Position numbers and translations under genes: made by a program. 64,000 bases of DNA from Marinobacter sp050379415. GTDB lineage: Bacteria; Pseudomonadota; Gammaproteobacteria; Pseudomonadales; Oleiphilaceae. Every line of letters begins with the position of its first letter. The first letter of the stretch is position 1. The stretch is from NCBI RefSeq assembly GCF_050379415.1, contig NZ_JBNRLS010000004.1:310001-374000 (forward strand), in the 5' to 3' direction. The notes under the pieces were generated by a model. It saw only the letters and a list, made by a program, of their open reading frames with translations. It was not told the DNA's origin and made no database searches. Positions 24,628-32,383 of this stretch are shown here, piece after piece.

Positions 24628-25209
24628 CTAATGCCCCGGCGCCACCCGCGCCAACACCGTCGGATCCCCCGACAAGGGTAACGCCAGAATCACCCCCTCA
24701 TTCGACGAAGGATAGATGCCAGCCAACCGCGTGATATTCACCTGATGCGACACCATCACCACCGGCAACCCCGCCTCCAGCTCGTTCACCAGGGCAATCG
24801 TCTGCAGGGTCTGGGTAGGCCCATCGCCCCGGCCCTGGAAAAACGAATTCAGCGACGGCCACTCCGTCACCTCCCCCACGTCCATCTCCGTAGCTGTATC
24901 CCGACACCGACACCACTGACTGGTAAACACCCGGGCCTGTTCAATCCCGTGCTCTGCCAGAAACGGCTTCCACGCCCGCGCCTGTTCCCGGCCGGTCTCG
25001 TTCAGGTTCCTCTGGGTACTACAGTCGTTCAGATCAAAATTGCCGGGGTCGCCTGTGCCGGGAGCCAGGGCGTGGCGGAGGATGAGGATGGCCTGGCCGT
25101 CTCGCAGGGCTTGCCAGGCTTCCGCGTTGTTGTCGCTGGCAGAGGCATTCAAGGAAAAAGCAAAGGTGATAACGCTCAGAGTGAGGCCAAGAACTAGTTT
25201 CCTGATCAT
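24628..25209 (-). CDS. Secreted histidine phosphatase superfamily protein
   Basis: 193 residues from ATG 25209, preceded by GGAGGG; an in-frame extension to 25422 would run through the palindromic element and is rejected. MIRKLVLGLTLSVITFAFSLNASAS is a signal peptide. LILRHALAPGTGDPGNF holds the catalytic R-H pair (RHA in place of RHG). VFTSQWCRCRDTATEM gives the second arginine and VMVSHQVNITRLAG the second histidine. It probably acts as a periplasmic phosphatase on an unknown substrate. Confidence 0.82.
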   Translation of the reverse strand: MIRKLVLGLTLSVITFAFSLNASASDNNAEAWQALRDGQAILILRHALAPGTGDPGNFDLNDCSTQRNLNETGREQARAWKPFLAEHGIEQARVFTSQWCRCRDTATEMDVGEVTEWPSLNSFFQGRGDGPTQTLQTIALVNELEAGLPVVMVSHQVNITRLAGIYPSSNEGVILALPLSGDPTVLARVAPGH

Positions 25210-25259
25210 GGCAGTTCGCCCTCCTTCCGCAGTCGCGGAGTTATCGTGAGGTTTGGGGT

Positions 25260-25363
25260 GGCTTTGGGGCGAGCCTCCCAAAAATGTTGAAGGCCAGGGA
25301 TGGCCTGAAACAAGCGCACATGGACGTGCTCGTAGCGGTTTTTGGGAGGCTCGCCCCAAAGCC
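25260..25363. repeat. Large palindromic intergenic element, copy C
   Basis: Perfect 25-base inverted arms (25260-25284 starting GGCTTTGGGGCGAGCC, and 25339-25363). The 54-base loop contains a smaller hairpin AGGCCA-GGGA-TGGCCT (25291-25306) and the words GGGATGGC, AAGCG and GGACGT. These words recur in the loops of the two elements near 48.5 kb. It lies between divergent genes, so a terminator role alone does not explain it. Confidence 0.75.
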
Positions 25364-25474
25364 GCCCTGCTCCAACCATCGCAGGCTAGGAGAAATACGC
25401 GGCCAACCACTAACAAGCTCAATCCCAGAACAGTTAAACTCTAGCCTTGAAACCAACACCAAAGGAAAAACGAG

Positions 25475-25927
25475 ATGCCAATCTGGGTCGACGCCGACGC
25501 CTGCCCCGTCCCCATCCGGGAAATCCTCTGCCGCGCCGCCACCCGCTGGCAAATCCAGACCACCTTCATCGCCAACCACGCCATCACCCTGCCGCCGAGC
25601 CCCTGGATCAGCCGCCGCCAGGTCCCCCACGGCTTCGACGTCGCCGACAACGAAATCATGGACCAGATGACCAAAGGCGACCTCGTCATCACCCAGGACA
25701 TCCCCCTGGCCGCCGAGGCTATCGAAAAAGGCGCCGACGTCTTCAACCCCCGGGGCCAGGCCTTCACCAAAGAAAATATTCGCCAACGCCTGGCCATGCG
25801 CAACTTCATGGAAGAAATGCGCAGCGCCGGCCAGGTCACCGGCGGGCCGGCCCCGTTCAGCCAGACCGACCGCAAGGAATTCGCCGACCAGCTCGACCGA
25901 TGGCTACAGCGCAACGCCAGAAGATGA
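25475..25927 (+). CDS. yaiI: YaiI/YqxD family (DUF188) protein
   Basis: 150 residues. MPIWVDADACPVPIREIL near the start and ADNEIMDQMTKGDLVITQDIPLAAEAIEKGADVFNPRG in the middle are the family signature, with aspartates arranged as in PIN-like nucleases. The C-terminus (TGGPAPFSQTDRKEFADQLDRWL) is also typical. A nuclease role is inferred from fold only. It is a single gene; the Fur-like site begins in its stop codon. Confidence 0.88.
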   Translation: MPIWVDADACPVPIREILCRAATRWQIQTTFIANHAITLPPSPWISRRQVPHGFDVADNEIMDQMTKGDLVITQDIPLAAEAIEKGADVFNPRGQAFTKENIRQRLAMRNFMEEMRSAGQVTGGPAPFSQTDRKEFADQLDRWLQRNARR

Positions 25928-25943
25928 TAATGATTCTATTTTA
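25925..25943 (+). promoter_or_regulatory. Candidate Fur site upstream of the ABC exporter
   Basis: GATAATGAT followed by TCTATTTTAA: the first nine bases equal the Fur consensus half and about 12 of 19 match overall. It lies 70-90 bases before the exporter ATG at 26013, and two better-placed iron genes nearby also carry such sites. Confidence 0.45.
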
Positions 25944-26012
25944 ATTGCCCGGCATTTCCGCTAACCTCCCTGCCCCATCGATGTCGGGCCAACCATCTGG
26001 GAGAAAGCGGAA

Positions 26013-27803
26013 ATGTCCACCAGCAGTCACACCAACACCAACAGCTTCGCCGCCCTCGCCCGGCTCTTGAGATACGCCCGCGGCTACCGCCGCCAGATCA
26101 TTGCCGCCACCACCTGCTCCATCATCAACAAACTCTTCGACATTGCCCCGGAGATCCTGATTGGTGTCGCCATCGACGTGGTGGTGAACCAGGAACAGAG
26201 CTTCGTCGCCGGGCTCGGCTTCGAGACCGCCCGGGAACAGATCACCATCCTCGCGGTACTGACCTTCTTCATCTGGGCCGGGGAATCCCTGTTCGAATAC
26301 CTGTTCCAGATACTCTGGCGCAACCTGGCCCAGCGGCTGCAGTCGGACCTTCGCCAGGATGCCTACGAACATGCCCAGCGGCTGGACATGAGCTTCTTCG
26401 AGGCGCGCAGCTCCGGGCAACTGGTGGCCACCATGAACGACGACGTCAACCAACTGGAACGTTTTCTCGATGGCGGCGCCAACGCCATGATCCAGGTGCT
26501 GGTTACCGTGGTGGCCGTCGGTGCGGTGTTCTTCGTAATTTCACCCACCGTGGCCCTTCTGGCTTTCACCCCGATTCCGCTGATCATCTGGGGCGCCTTC
26601 TACTTCCAGCGCAAGGCCGGCCCCCTGTATGCCGACGTTCGTGAAAAGGTCGGCGACCTGTCCAGCCGTCTGGCCAACAACCTTGGCGGCATCGCCACCA
26701 TCAAGAGCTTTACTGCCGAGCAACGGGAGGCTGAACGGCTCAAGGCCAGTAGCGAGGCCTACGTGGATGCCAACCGCAGGGCCATCCGCATCAGTTCCGC
26801 GTTCATCCCGATTATCCGCATGGCGATTCTCGCCGGCTTCCTGGCCACCTTTACCGTCGGCGGCATGATGGCCCTGGAAGGCACCCTGAATGTCGGCGCC
26901 TACGGCGTGCTGGTATTCCTGACCCAGCGCCTGCTCTGGCCGTTGACCGGACTGGCAGAAGTCATCGACCTGTTCGAGCGGGCCATGGCCAGTACCCGCC
27001 GGATTCTCAACCTTCTGGCCGAACCCGTGCATGTGCGCGATGAAGGCGGCAAGGACCTGGCACAGCCGGTAAAGGGTGAAGTGGAATTCCGGAACCTGAG
27101 CTTCCATTACGCTGCCAGCGGCGCCGGCATTCGGGACATCAGCCTGCACGTTCCGGCCGGCAACACCCTGGCTCTGGTGGGCGCCACCGGCTCCGGCAAG
27201 TCCACCCTGATCAAGCTGCTGCTGCGTTTCTACGACCCGAGCCACGGTGATATCCGCATTGATGGCCAGCCTATCCGGGACATCAACCTCAAGTCCCTGC
27301 GCGGGGCCATCGGCCTGGTCAGCCAGGATGTGTATCTTTTTGAAGGTTCTATCCGGGAAAACCTGGCCTACGGCAAGCCCGATGCCACCGACGAGGAGAT
27401 CATCGAGGCCGCGAAGACCGCTGAAGCATGGTCCTTTATCGAAGCCCTGCCGGAAGGCCTGGGTACCCCGGTCGGCGAGCGAGGAGTTCGGCTGTCCGGC
27501 GGCCAGCGTCAGCGCCTCTCCCTGGCCCGTGCCTTGTTGAAGAACCCGCCGATCCTGGTGCTGGACGAAGCCACCAGCGCTGTGGACAACGAAACCGAAG
27601 CCGCCATCCAGCGCTCCCTGCGCCGGATCGGCCACAATCGCACGGTGATCATGATCGCCCACCGTCTGTCCACCATCGTGGATGCGGACACCATTGCCGT
27701 GATCGAAAACGGCCGGGTGTTCGAACAGGGCAACCACGAAACCCTGCTCTCAACGGACGGCGCCTACCGGGCCCAATGGCGCGTCCAGACCGGGCAGGTG
27801 TGA
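26013..27803 (+). CDS. ABC exporter, fused permease and ATPase (half-transporter)
   Basis: 596 residues. Residues about 1-330 hold six transmembrane helices of the type I exporter fold (for example TTCSIINKLFDIAPEILIGVAIDVVV and VLVTVVAVGAVFFVISPTVALLAF). Residues about 350-590 are the ATPase: Walker A GATGSGKST, signature LSGGQRQRLSLARALL, Walker B PILVLDEATSAVD and H-loop MIAHRLSTI. It would work as a homodimer. Its position, directly before the siderophore uptake genes and behind a Fur-like site, suggests export of a siderophore or handling of an iron chelate, but the substrate is not shown. Confidence 0.85.
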   Translation: MSTSSHTNTNSFAALARLLRYARGYRRQIIAATTCSIINKLFDIAPEILIGVAIDVVVNQEQSFVAGLGFETAREQITILAVLTFFIWAGESLFEYLFQILWRNLAQRLQSDLRQDAYEHAQRLDMSFFEARSSGQLVATMNDDVNQLERFLDGGANAMIQVLVTVVAVGAVFFVISPTVALLAFTPIPLIIWGAFYFQRKAGPLYADVREKVGDLSSRLANNLGGIATIKSFTAEQREAERLKASSEAYVDANRRAIRISSAFIPIIRMAILAGFLATFTVGGMMALEGTLNVGAYGVLVFLTQRLLWPLTGLAEVIDLFERAMASTRRILNLLAEPVHVRDEGGKDLAQPVKGEVEFRNLSFHYAASGAGIRDISLHVPAGNTLALVGATGSGKSTLIKLLLRFYDPSHGDIRIDGQPIRDINLKSLRGAIGLVSQDVYLFEGSIRENLAYGKPDATDEEIIEAAKTAEAWSFIEALPEGLGTPVGERGVRLSGGQRQRLSLARALLKNPPILVLDEATSAVDNETEAAIQRSLRRIGHNRTVIMIAHRLSTIVDADTIAVIENGRVFEQGNHETLLSTDGAYRAQWRVQTGQV

Positions 27804-27810
27804 TCCCGGA

Positions 27811-27850
27811 ACACAATATCATTATTGATAGTAATTCGTATTTAGATTAA
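27811..27850 (+). promoter_or_regulatory. Candidate Fur-binding, AT-rich promoter region of the fhu operon
   Basis: ATATCATTATTGATAGTAAT with TCGTATTTA contains overlapping hexamers related to GATAAT and ATTATC; on the minus strand ATAATGATA is an exact nine-base piece of the Fur consensus. It lies 35-70 bases before fhuC. Confidence 0.5.
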
Positions 27851-27880
27851 CCTGCAGGCTCTCAGAACAAGGGAGTCTGC

Positions 27881-28654
27881 ATGTCGGCGTTCTTCGAAGT
27901 ATCCAGCCTGGGTGTCCGTATCGGTGACACCCCCATTCTTCGCAATATCAACATCGGTTTTCAGGAGGGGGAAGTTACTGCCCTGCTGGGCCACAACGGT
28001 TCTGGCAAATCGACACTGCTCAAGGTGCTGGCCCGGCACCAGGCTCCCTCGGAGGGCACCGTCAGCCTTCTCGGCCAGTCCTTTCGCACCACCGGGGCAC
28101 GGGAATTTGCCCGTACGGTCGGTTACCTGCCCCAGCATCCACCGGGTACGGACGGATTGACGGTGCGCGAACTGGTTGCCCTCGGCCGTTACCCCTGGCG
28201 GGGACCGCTCGGCCGCTATAACCGGGAAGACCACCGATTGATCGACCAGGCCATTGCCGACACCGGCCTTGAAGCGTTCACCCATCGCTCCGTGGATACC
28301 CTCTCCGGTGGCGAGCGCCAGCGGGCATGGATTGCCATGCTGCTGGCCCAGCAGACCCGCTGCCTGCTCCTGGACGAACCCATTTCCGCGCTGGATGTAA
28401 AACACCAGGTGGAAACCCTGCGTCTGGTGCACCGCCTGGCGGAGCAGCGGGAGCTGACCGTGATTGTGGTATTGCACGACGTGGACCTGGCCGCCCGTTT
28501 CTGTGACCGGCTGGTGGCCATCAAGTCCGGCCAACTGGTGGCCGATGGCCGTCCCTCCGACATCATGGATTCCGGCATCCTGGAGACCATTTATGGCGTG
28601 CCCATGGGTGTGATGGAACGGGCTCCGGGGCAGTGGGTTTCCTATGTGCACTAA
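27881..28654 (+). CDS. fhuC: Ferric-siderophore ABC transporter, ATP-binding protein
   Basis: 257 residues, after GGGAG. Walker A GHNGSGKST, signature TLSGGERQRAWIAML, Walker B CLLLDEPISALD and H-loop VIVVLHDVDLAARFCDRLVAIKSG. Length and the FEVSSL...GVRIGDTPIL start fit FhuC. It energises FhuB for hydroxamate-type ferric siderophores across the inner membrane. It overlaps the binding-protein gene by 11 bases. Confidence 0.88.
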   Translation: MSAFFEVSSLGVRIGDTPILRNINIGFQEGEVTALLGHNGSGKSTLLKVLARHQAPSEGTVSLLGQSFRTTGAREFARTVGYLPQHPPGTDGLTVRELVALGRYPWRGPLGRYNREDHRLIDQAIADTGLEAFTHRSVDTLSGGERQRAWIAMLLAQQTRCLLLDEPISALDVKHQVETLRLVHRLAEQRELTVIVVLHDVDLAARFCDRLVAIKSGQLVADGRPSDIMDSGILETIYGVPMGVMERAPGQWVSYVH

Positions 28655-29576
28655 ATCCACGGGGCTGGCCGGCCTCTTTCTCCTGTTAATCACACTCGCC
28701 ATGCCCGCCACAGCAGGCACCTGGCAGCATGAGAACGGAACACTCACCCTCGACAAGGTCCCCGAGCGCATCGTCGCCCTCAACTGGGCCGCGACCGAGG
28801 CGTTACTGCTGCTCGGAGTCACCCCGGTGGGGGTGGCCGATCTGGCAGGTTACAGCCACTGGGTCAGGGAGCCAGCACTGCCGGACAGCGGTGTGCGCAA
28901 TGTCGGCACCCGGGTGGCACCCAGCCTGGAGGCCATTGCCGAACTGAAGCCAGACCTGATCGTGACCAGCGCCGAAATGGCCCCCGCTGCCGACCTGCTC
29001 GAACGACTGGCCCCCACCTACGTGGCCAGTGTGTACAAGGAAGGCTCGCAACCCTACACCAAAGCCCGGGACATGCTGATCACCCTCGGCGAGATGCTGG
29101 GTCGGGAAGCTCAGGCAAAGGCAGTGGTGGAGGATGTCGAACGGACCCTCGCCAACCAGCGGGAGCGACTTGCCGAAGCCGGTATTACAGAGCGACCGGT
29201 AGCGTTGGTGAACTTCCTCGACGCCCGACATGTGCGCATCTATGCCCCGAACGGGCTCTACCAGACTGCGCTCGAAGCCCTCGGGCTGACCAACGCCTGG
29301 CCTCACCCGGGGAATTTCTGGGGGTTTTCCGTGGTCGGTCTGGAAGCGATTGCGCCGTTTCCGGAAGCCCAGCTTGTAGTGATCTCACCGACACCGCCGG
29401 GGCTGACCGATACTCTTGGCGAAAGTCCATTCTGGACCTACCTGCCGGCGGTGCAACGGGACCAGGTGTACCAGGTGGAGGCCACGTGGCCTTTCGGGGG
29501 CATCTACCCGGTCAAGCGGCTGGCCACCCAGATTACCGACAGTCTGCTGGCGGGAGGCTCCGGTAATGTACAGTAA
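28644..29576 (+). CDS. fhuD: Ferric-siderophore periplasmic binding protein
   Basis: 310 residues. GLAGLFLLLITLAMPATAGTW is the signal peptide. VPERIVALNWAATEALLLLGVTPVGVAD is the start of the cluster A-2 binding-protein fold (class III, rigid helix). LKPDLIVTSAEMAPAADLLERLAP and NFWGFSVVGLEAIAPFPEAQLVVISP follow the FhuD order. It delivers the ferric siderophore to FhuB. It overlaps both neighbours by 11 bases, so the operon is tightly coupled. Confidence 0.87.
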   Translation: MCTKSTGLAGLFLLLITLAMPATAGTWQHENGTLTLDKVPERIVALNWAATEALLLLGVTPVGVADLAGYSHWVREPALPDSGVRNVGTRVAPSLEAIAELKPDLIVTSAEMAPAADLLERLAPTYVASVYKEGSQPYTKARDMLITLGEMLGREAQAKAVVEDVERTLANQRERLAEAGITERPVALVNFLDARHVRIYAPNGLYQTALEALGLTNAWPHPGNFWGFSVVGLEAIAPFPEAQLVVISPTPPGLTDTLGESPFWTYLPAVQRDQVYQVEATWPFGGIYPVKRLATQITDSLLAGGSGNVQ

Positions 29577-31596
29577 TACTGCCACCCTCCCGGCCCAGCG
29601 CCCGATCCTTCCCGCCCGCTTGCCGGTGGCGGCCGCGCTCCTGTGGCTGAGTGCTCTTCTGGCCAGTGCCCTGCCCTGGCTGCAGCAGCTGGACCCGATG
29701 GCCCTGCTCAGTGCTTTCTGGACCTTCAATCCGGATATCTACGCGTCGGTGCTGGCGCACTTCAGCTGGGCACCCAGGGTGGCCATGGCAGTCTTGGTCG
29801 GCGCGGCGCTGGGGCTTGCCGGTGCCGTGACCCAGCAGATCCTCGGCAACCCCCTGGCCTCACCAACCACCCTCGGCGTCGCCGCCGGGAGCCAGTTTGG
29901 CGTCACCGTCGCCTCTCTGTTCTTCCCGGGCCTGCTCGCCTTCAGCCCGGATCTGCCTGCCATTGCCGGCGGCCTGCTGGCCATCGTCATGGTCATCGCC
30001 CTCACCTGGCGGCTGGGCTTTTCCCCGGTCACCGTGATCCTCGCCGGCCTGGTGATCACCTTCTTCCTCGGCGCCACCAACATGGCGTTCCTGTTGCTCA
30101 AGGGCGAGTGGCTGGGCAACCTGTTCATCTGGGGCGCCGGCTCCCTGGTCCAGAACAACTGGCAACCGTTCGCGGATCTCTGGCCCAGGGTCGTGATCCT
30201 GGTGGCCCTGATGCTGCTGTTGATGCGGCCACTGCAATTACTGCAACTGGGCGAGACCTCCGCCAGCTCCCTGGGTGCCAGGGTCGCGTGGGTACGGGCC
30301 CTGGCGTTGTTCCTTGTGGTTCTACTGACCGCGACGGTAGTAAGCCGGGTGGGCGTGATTGCCTTTGTTGGCCTTGCCGCACCCGTGCTGGCCCGGCTGC
30401 TGGGCGCCCGCACTCTCGGCGGGCGCATACTTTGGAGCACCCTGCTTGGCGGTGGTCTGCTGTTACTGGCGGACACCCTGGCCCATTGGGCGTCCACCTG
30501 GGGCGACGGTTCCCTGATTCCCACCGGCACCACCACGGCTTTAATTGGCGGGCCGATCATCCTGCTGGCCCTTCAGGGCTTCCGGAATACCCATCACATG
30601 CCAGGACAGACCTCCAGCCCGGCCGGATTCCTGCCCAAACGCCGTCCGATCCTGCTGGTTTCAGCCGTGCTCACCGGGTTCCTACTGATTACGGTGGTGG
30701 TTTCCATGGGCTGGTCGCCCGGGCTCGATGGCTGGCGCTGGGCGGGCGTCGCACAATGGGACGAGGCCTGGGTCTGGCGCGGCCCGCGGATGCTTGCTGC
30801 GGTACTGGCAGGAATAGCCCTCGGGCTGGCCGGCACCCTGATCCAGCGAATGACCGGCAACCCCATGGGCAGCCCGGAAATGCTGGGCATCAGCGGTGGG
30901 GCCGCTCTGGTGATGGTAGTCATTGTGCTTTCCGGTCTTGAGGCCGGCCGCATGGGGCAGCTGGTAGCCGCCACCGCCGGCGCCGCCGGAGCGCTGGGCC
31001 TGCTGATTCTGCTGGCGCGGCGACACCGCTTTGCCGGCAACCAGTTACTGCTGGGCGGCCTTGCCCTCTATGTGTTCATGGATGCCGGACTTCGTCTGGT
31101 GATGGCCTCCGGCGGGACCGAGGCCTCCAAGTTGCTGAACTGGATGTATGGCTCCACCTGGCTGGTTTCCGAAGGGGAAGCCATCGGACTGCTGGTGTTC
31201 ATTCTGGTCATTTGCGGGGCTCTGGCCACAGTCGTCCGGCCCCTGACCCTTTTGCCGCTGGGTGAGCAGTCTGCCTCATCGCTGGGTCTTCCGGTGGCCC
31301 GAGTCCGCCTGTTACTGCTGTTCCTGGCGGCACTGCTGACGGCGGCCGCCACTGTCGTGATCGGCCCGCTCAGCTTTGTCGGCCTGATCGCGCCGCACCT
31401 GGCCCGGGTATTGGGCCAGCAGACCGTGGGCCGGCAGCTGATCGCCGCCGCACTGGTCGGTGGCGCGCTGCTCGGTGTGGCGGATTATCTGTCCCGCATT
31501 ATTGTGTATCCCAACCAATTGCCCGCCGGCCTGCTTGCGGCCCTGGTGGGCGGCATCTATTTCCTCTGGGGACTCAGCCGCCATGGTCGGGCCTGA
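29566..31596 (+). CDS. fhuB: Ferric-siderophore permease, two fused halves
   Basis: 676 residues from ATG 29566, inside the last codons of fhuD. Two homologous halves each hold about ten helices. The first has AAGSQFGVTVASLFFPG and LGETSASSLGARVAWVRAL; the second has GLAGTLIQRMTGNPMGSPEMLGISGGAALV and LGEQSASSLGLPVARVRLL. The two SASSLG loops are where the ATPase docks. FhuB of E. coli has about 660 residues, so this is a full fused permease. An in-frame extension upstream to 29416 is a shadow inside fhuD. Confidence 0.9.
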   Translation: MYSNTATLPAQRPILPARLPVAAALLWLSALLASALPWLQQLDPMALLSAFWTFNPDIYASVLAHFSWAPRVAMAVLVGAALGLAGAVTQQILGNPLASPTTLGVAAGSQFGVTVASLFFPGLLAFSPDLPAIAGGLLAIVMVIALTWRLGFSPVTVILAGLVITFFLGATNMAFLLLKGEWLGNLFIWGAGSLVQNNWQPFADLWPRVVILVALMLLLMRPLQLLQLGETSASSLGARVAWVRALALFLVVLLTATVVSRVGVIAFVGLAAPVLARLLGARTLGGRILWSTLLGGGLLLLADTLAHWASTWGDGSLIPTGTTTALIGGPIILLALQGFRNTHHMPGQTSSPAGFLPKRRPILLVSAVLTGFLLITVVVSMGWSPGLDGWRWAGVAQWDEAWVWRGPRMLAAVLAGIALGLAGTLIQRMTGNPMGSPEMLGISGGAALVMVVIVLSGLEAGRMGQLVAATAGAAGALGLLILLARRHRFAGNQLLLGGLALYVFMDAGLRLVMASGGTEASKLLNWMYGSTWLVSEGEAIGLLVFILVICGALATVVRPLTLLPLGEQSASSLGLPVARVRLLLLFLAALLTAAATVVIGPLSFVGLIAPHLARVLGQQTVGRQLIAAALVGGALLGVADYLSRIIVYPNQLPAGLLAALVGGIYFLWGLSRHGRA

Positions 31597-32383
31597 TTCC
31601 GCGACAGAGGACGAAGGCTGGGTCGATCGTTATGATCGGCTCCTGCAAGCCTCCGGACTCGACCGTGCGACTATCTTCGCTCAGTCTCTGCAAGCCCCGG
31701 CACCGGAACGCCAGGGTCTGTTTTCCCTGGCCCAGTGCCTCGATCAGCCCGAGTTGCTCGTGCAGCAGATCGGTCGGGATTACCCCGATGCCGAAGATCG
31801 CAAAACCGTCCGGGCTTATGCGTCGGTACTGCAACAGGATCTGGCGCTCAGTGTGCTTGCCCCCCTCACATTACGTCTGTTCCGGGATGGCGAGGCGCCC
31901 GTTGCCGATCCGGCCCGAATCTACCTGGCGCCCATCGAGGAGACGGGACAGACCGTGTCACGATGGTTCCAGACTCCGGGCCAACCCATGGCAAGCGAAC
32001 AGGGTTTCCAGCGCGGTATGGCAGCGCAAACGCAAGCCTGGTATCCGGTGTTCAGGCAGCAACTGGGAGTGAGCCCTGGCGCCTACTGGAGCAGTGTCGG
32101 CCTGGGTTTGGGCGCGCCTTTCTCGGCGGTGTGGAACCTGGCGGATCCAGCTTCGGTGTGCGATCTGGCGCAACAATGGCTGGAAACATTCCGGAATGAC
32201 GCCAATCGGTTCATCGACTGGATTCCGGCGGTGTTCGCAGAGCAGAGAACGGCAATCCCCCAGCGGAAGGGCTGCTGCCTTAGGTACCTGTTACCGGAAG
32301 GTGGTTACTGCGGTACCTGCGGGGTCTATCGAAAAGAGAGAATGGCGGGGATCAACTCCCCGCCCTTTACTACGGATCAGTAG
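31583..32383 (+). CDS. fhuF: Siderophore-iron reductase, FhuF family
   Basis: 266 residues from ATG 31583, overlapping the fhuB end by 14 bases. The C-terminus, KGCCLRYLLPEGGYCGTCGVYRKER, carries the unusual C-C-x10-C-x2-C [2Fe-2S] ligand set of FhuF. The middle (LAPIEETGQTVSRWFQTPG) is weakly conserved in the family. It would reduce Fe(III) from the imported siderophore in the cytoplasm. The stop overlaps the stop of the convergent receptor gene by seven bases. Confidence 0.85.
   Translation: MVGPDSATEDEGWVDRYDRLLQASGLDRATIFAQSLQAPAPERQGLFSLAQCLDQPELLVQQIGRDYPDAEDRKTVRAYASVLQQDLALSVLAPLTLRLFRDGEAPVADPARIYLAPIEETGQTVSRWFQTPGQPMASEQGFQRGMAAQTQAWYPVFRQQLGVSPGAYWSSVGLGLGAPFSAVWNLADPASVCDLAQQWLETFRNDANRFIDWIPAVFAEQRTAIPQRKGCCLRYLLPEGGYCGTCGVYRKERMAGINSPPFTTDQ

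Noticed and set aside
29643..30941. 432-codon plus-strand frame inside fhuB
   Set aside because: Shifted frame of a full-length permease with all expected loops; proline/arginine-rich shadow.
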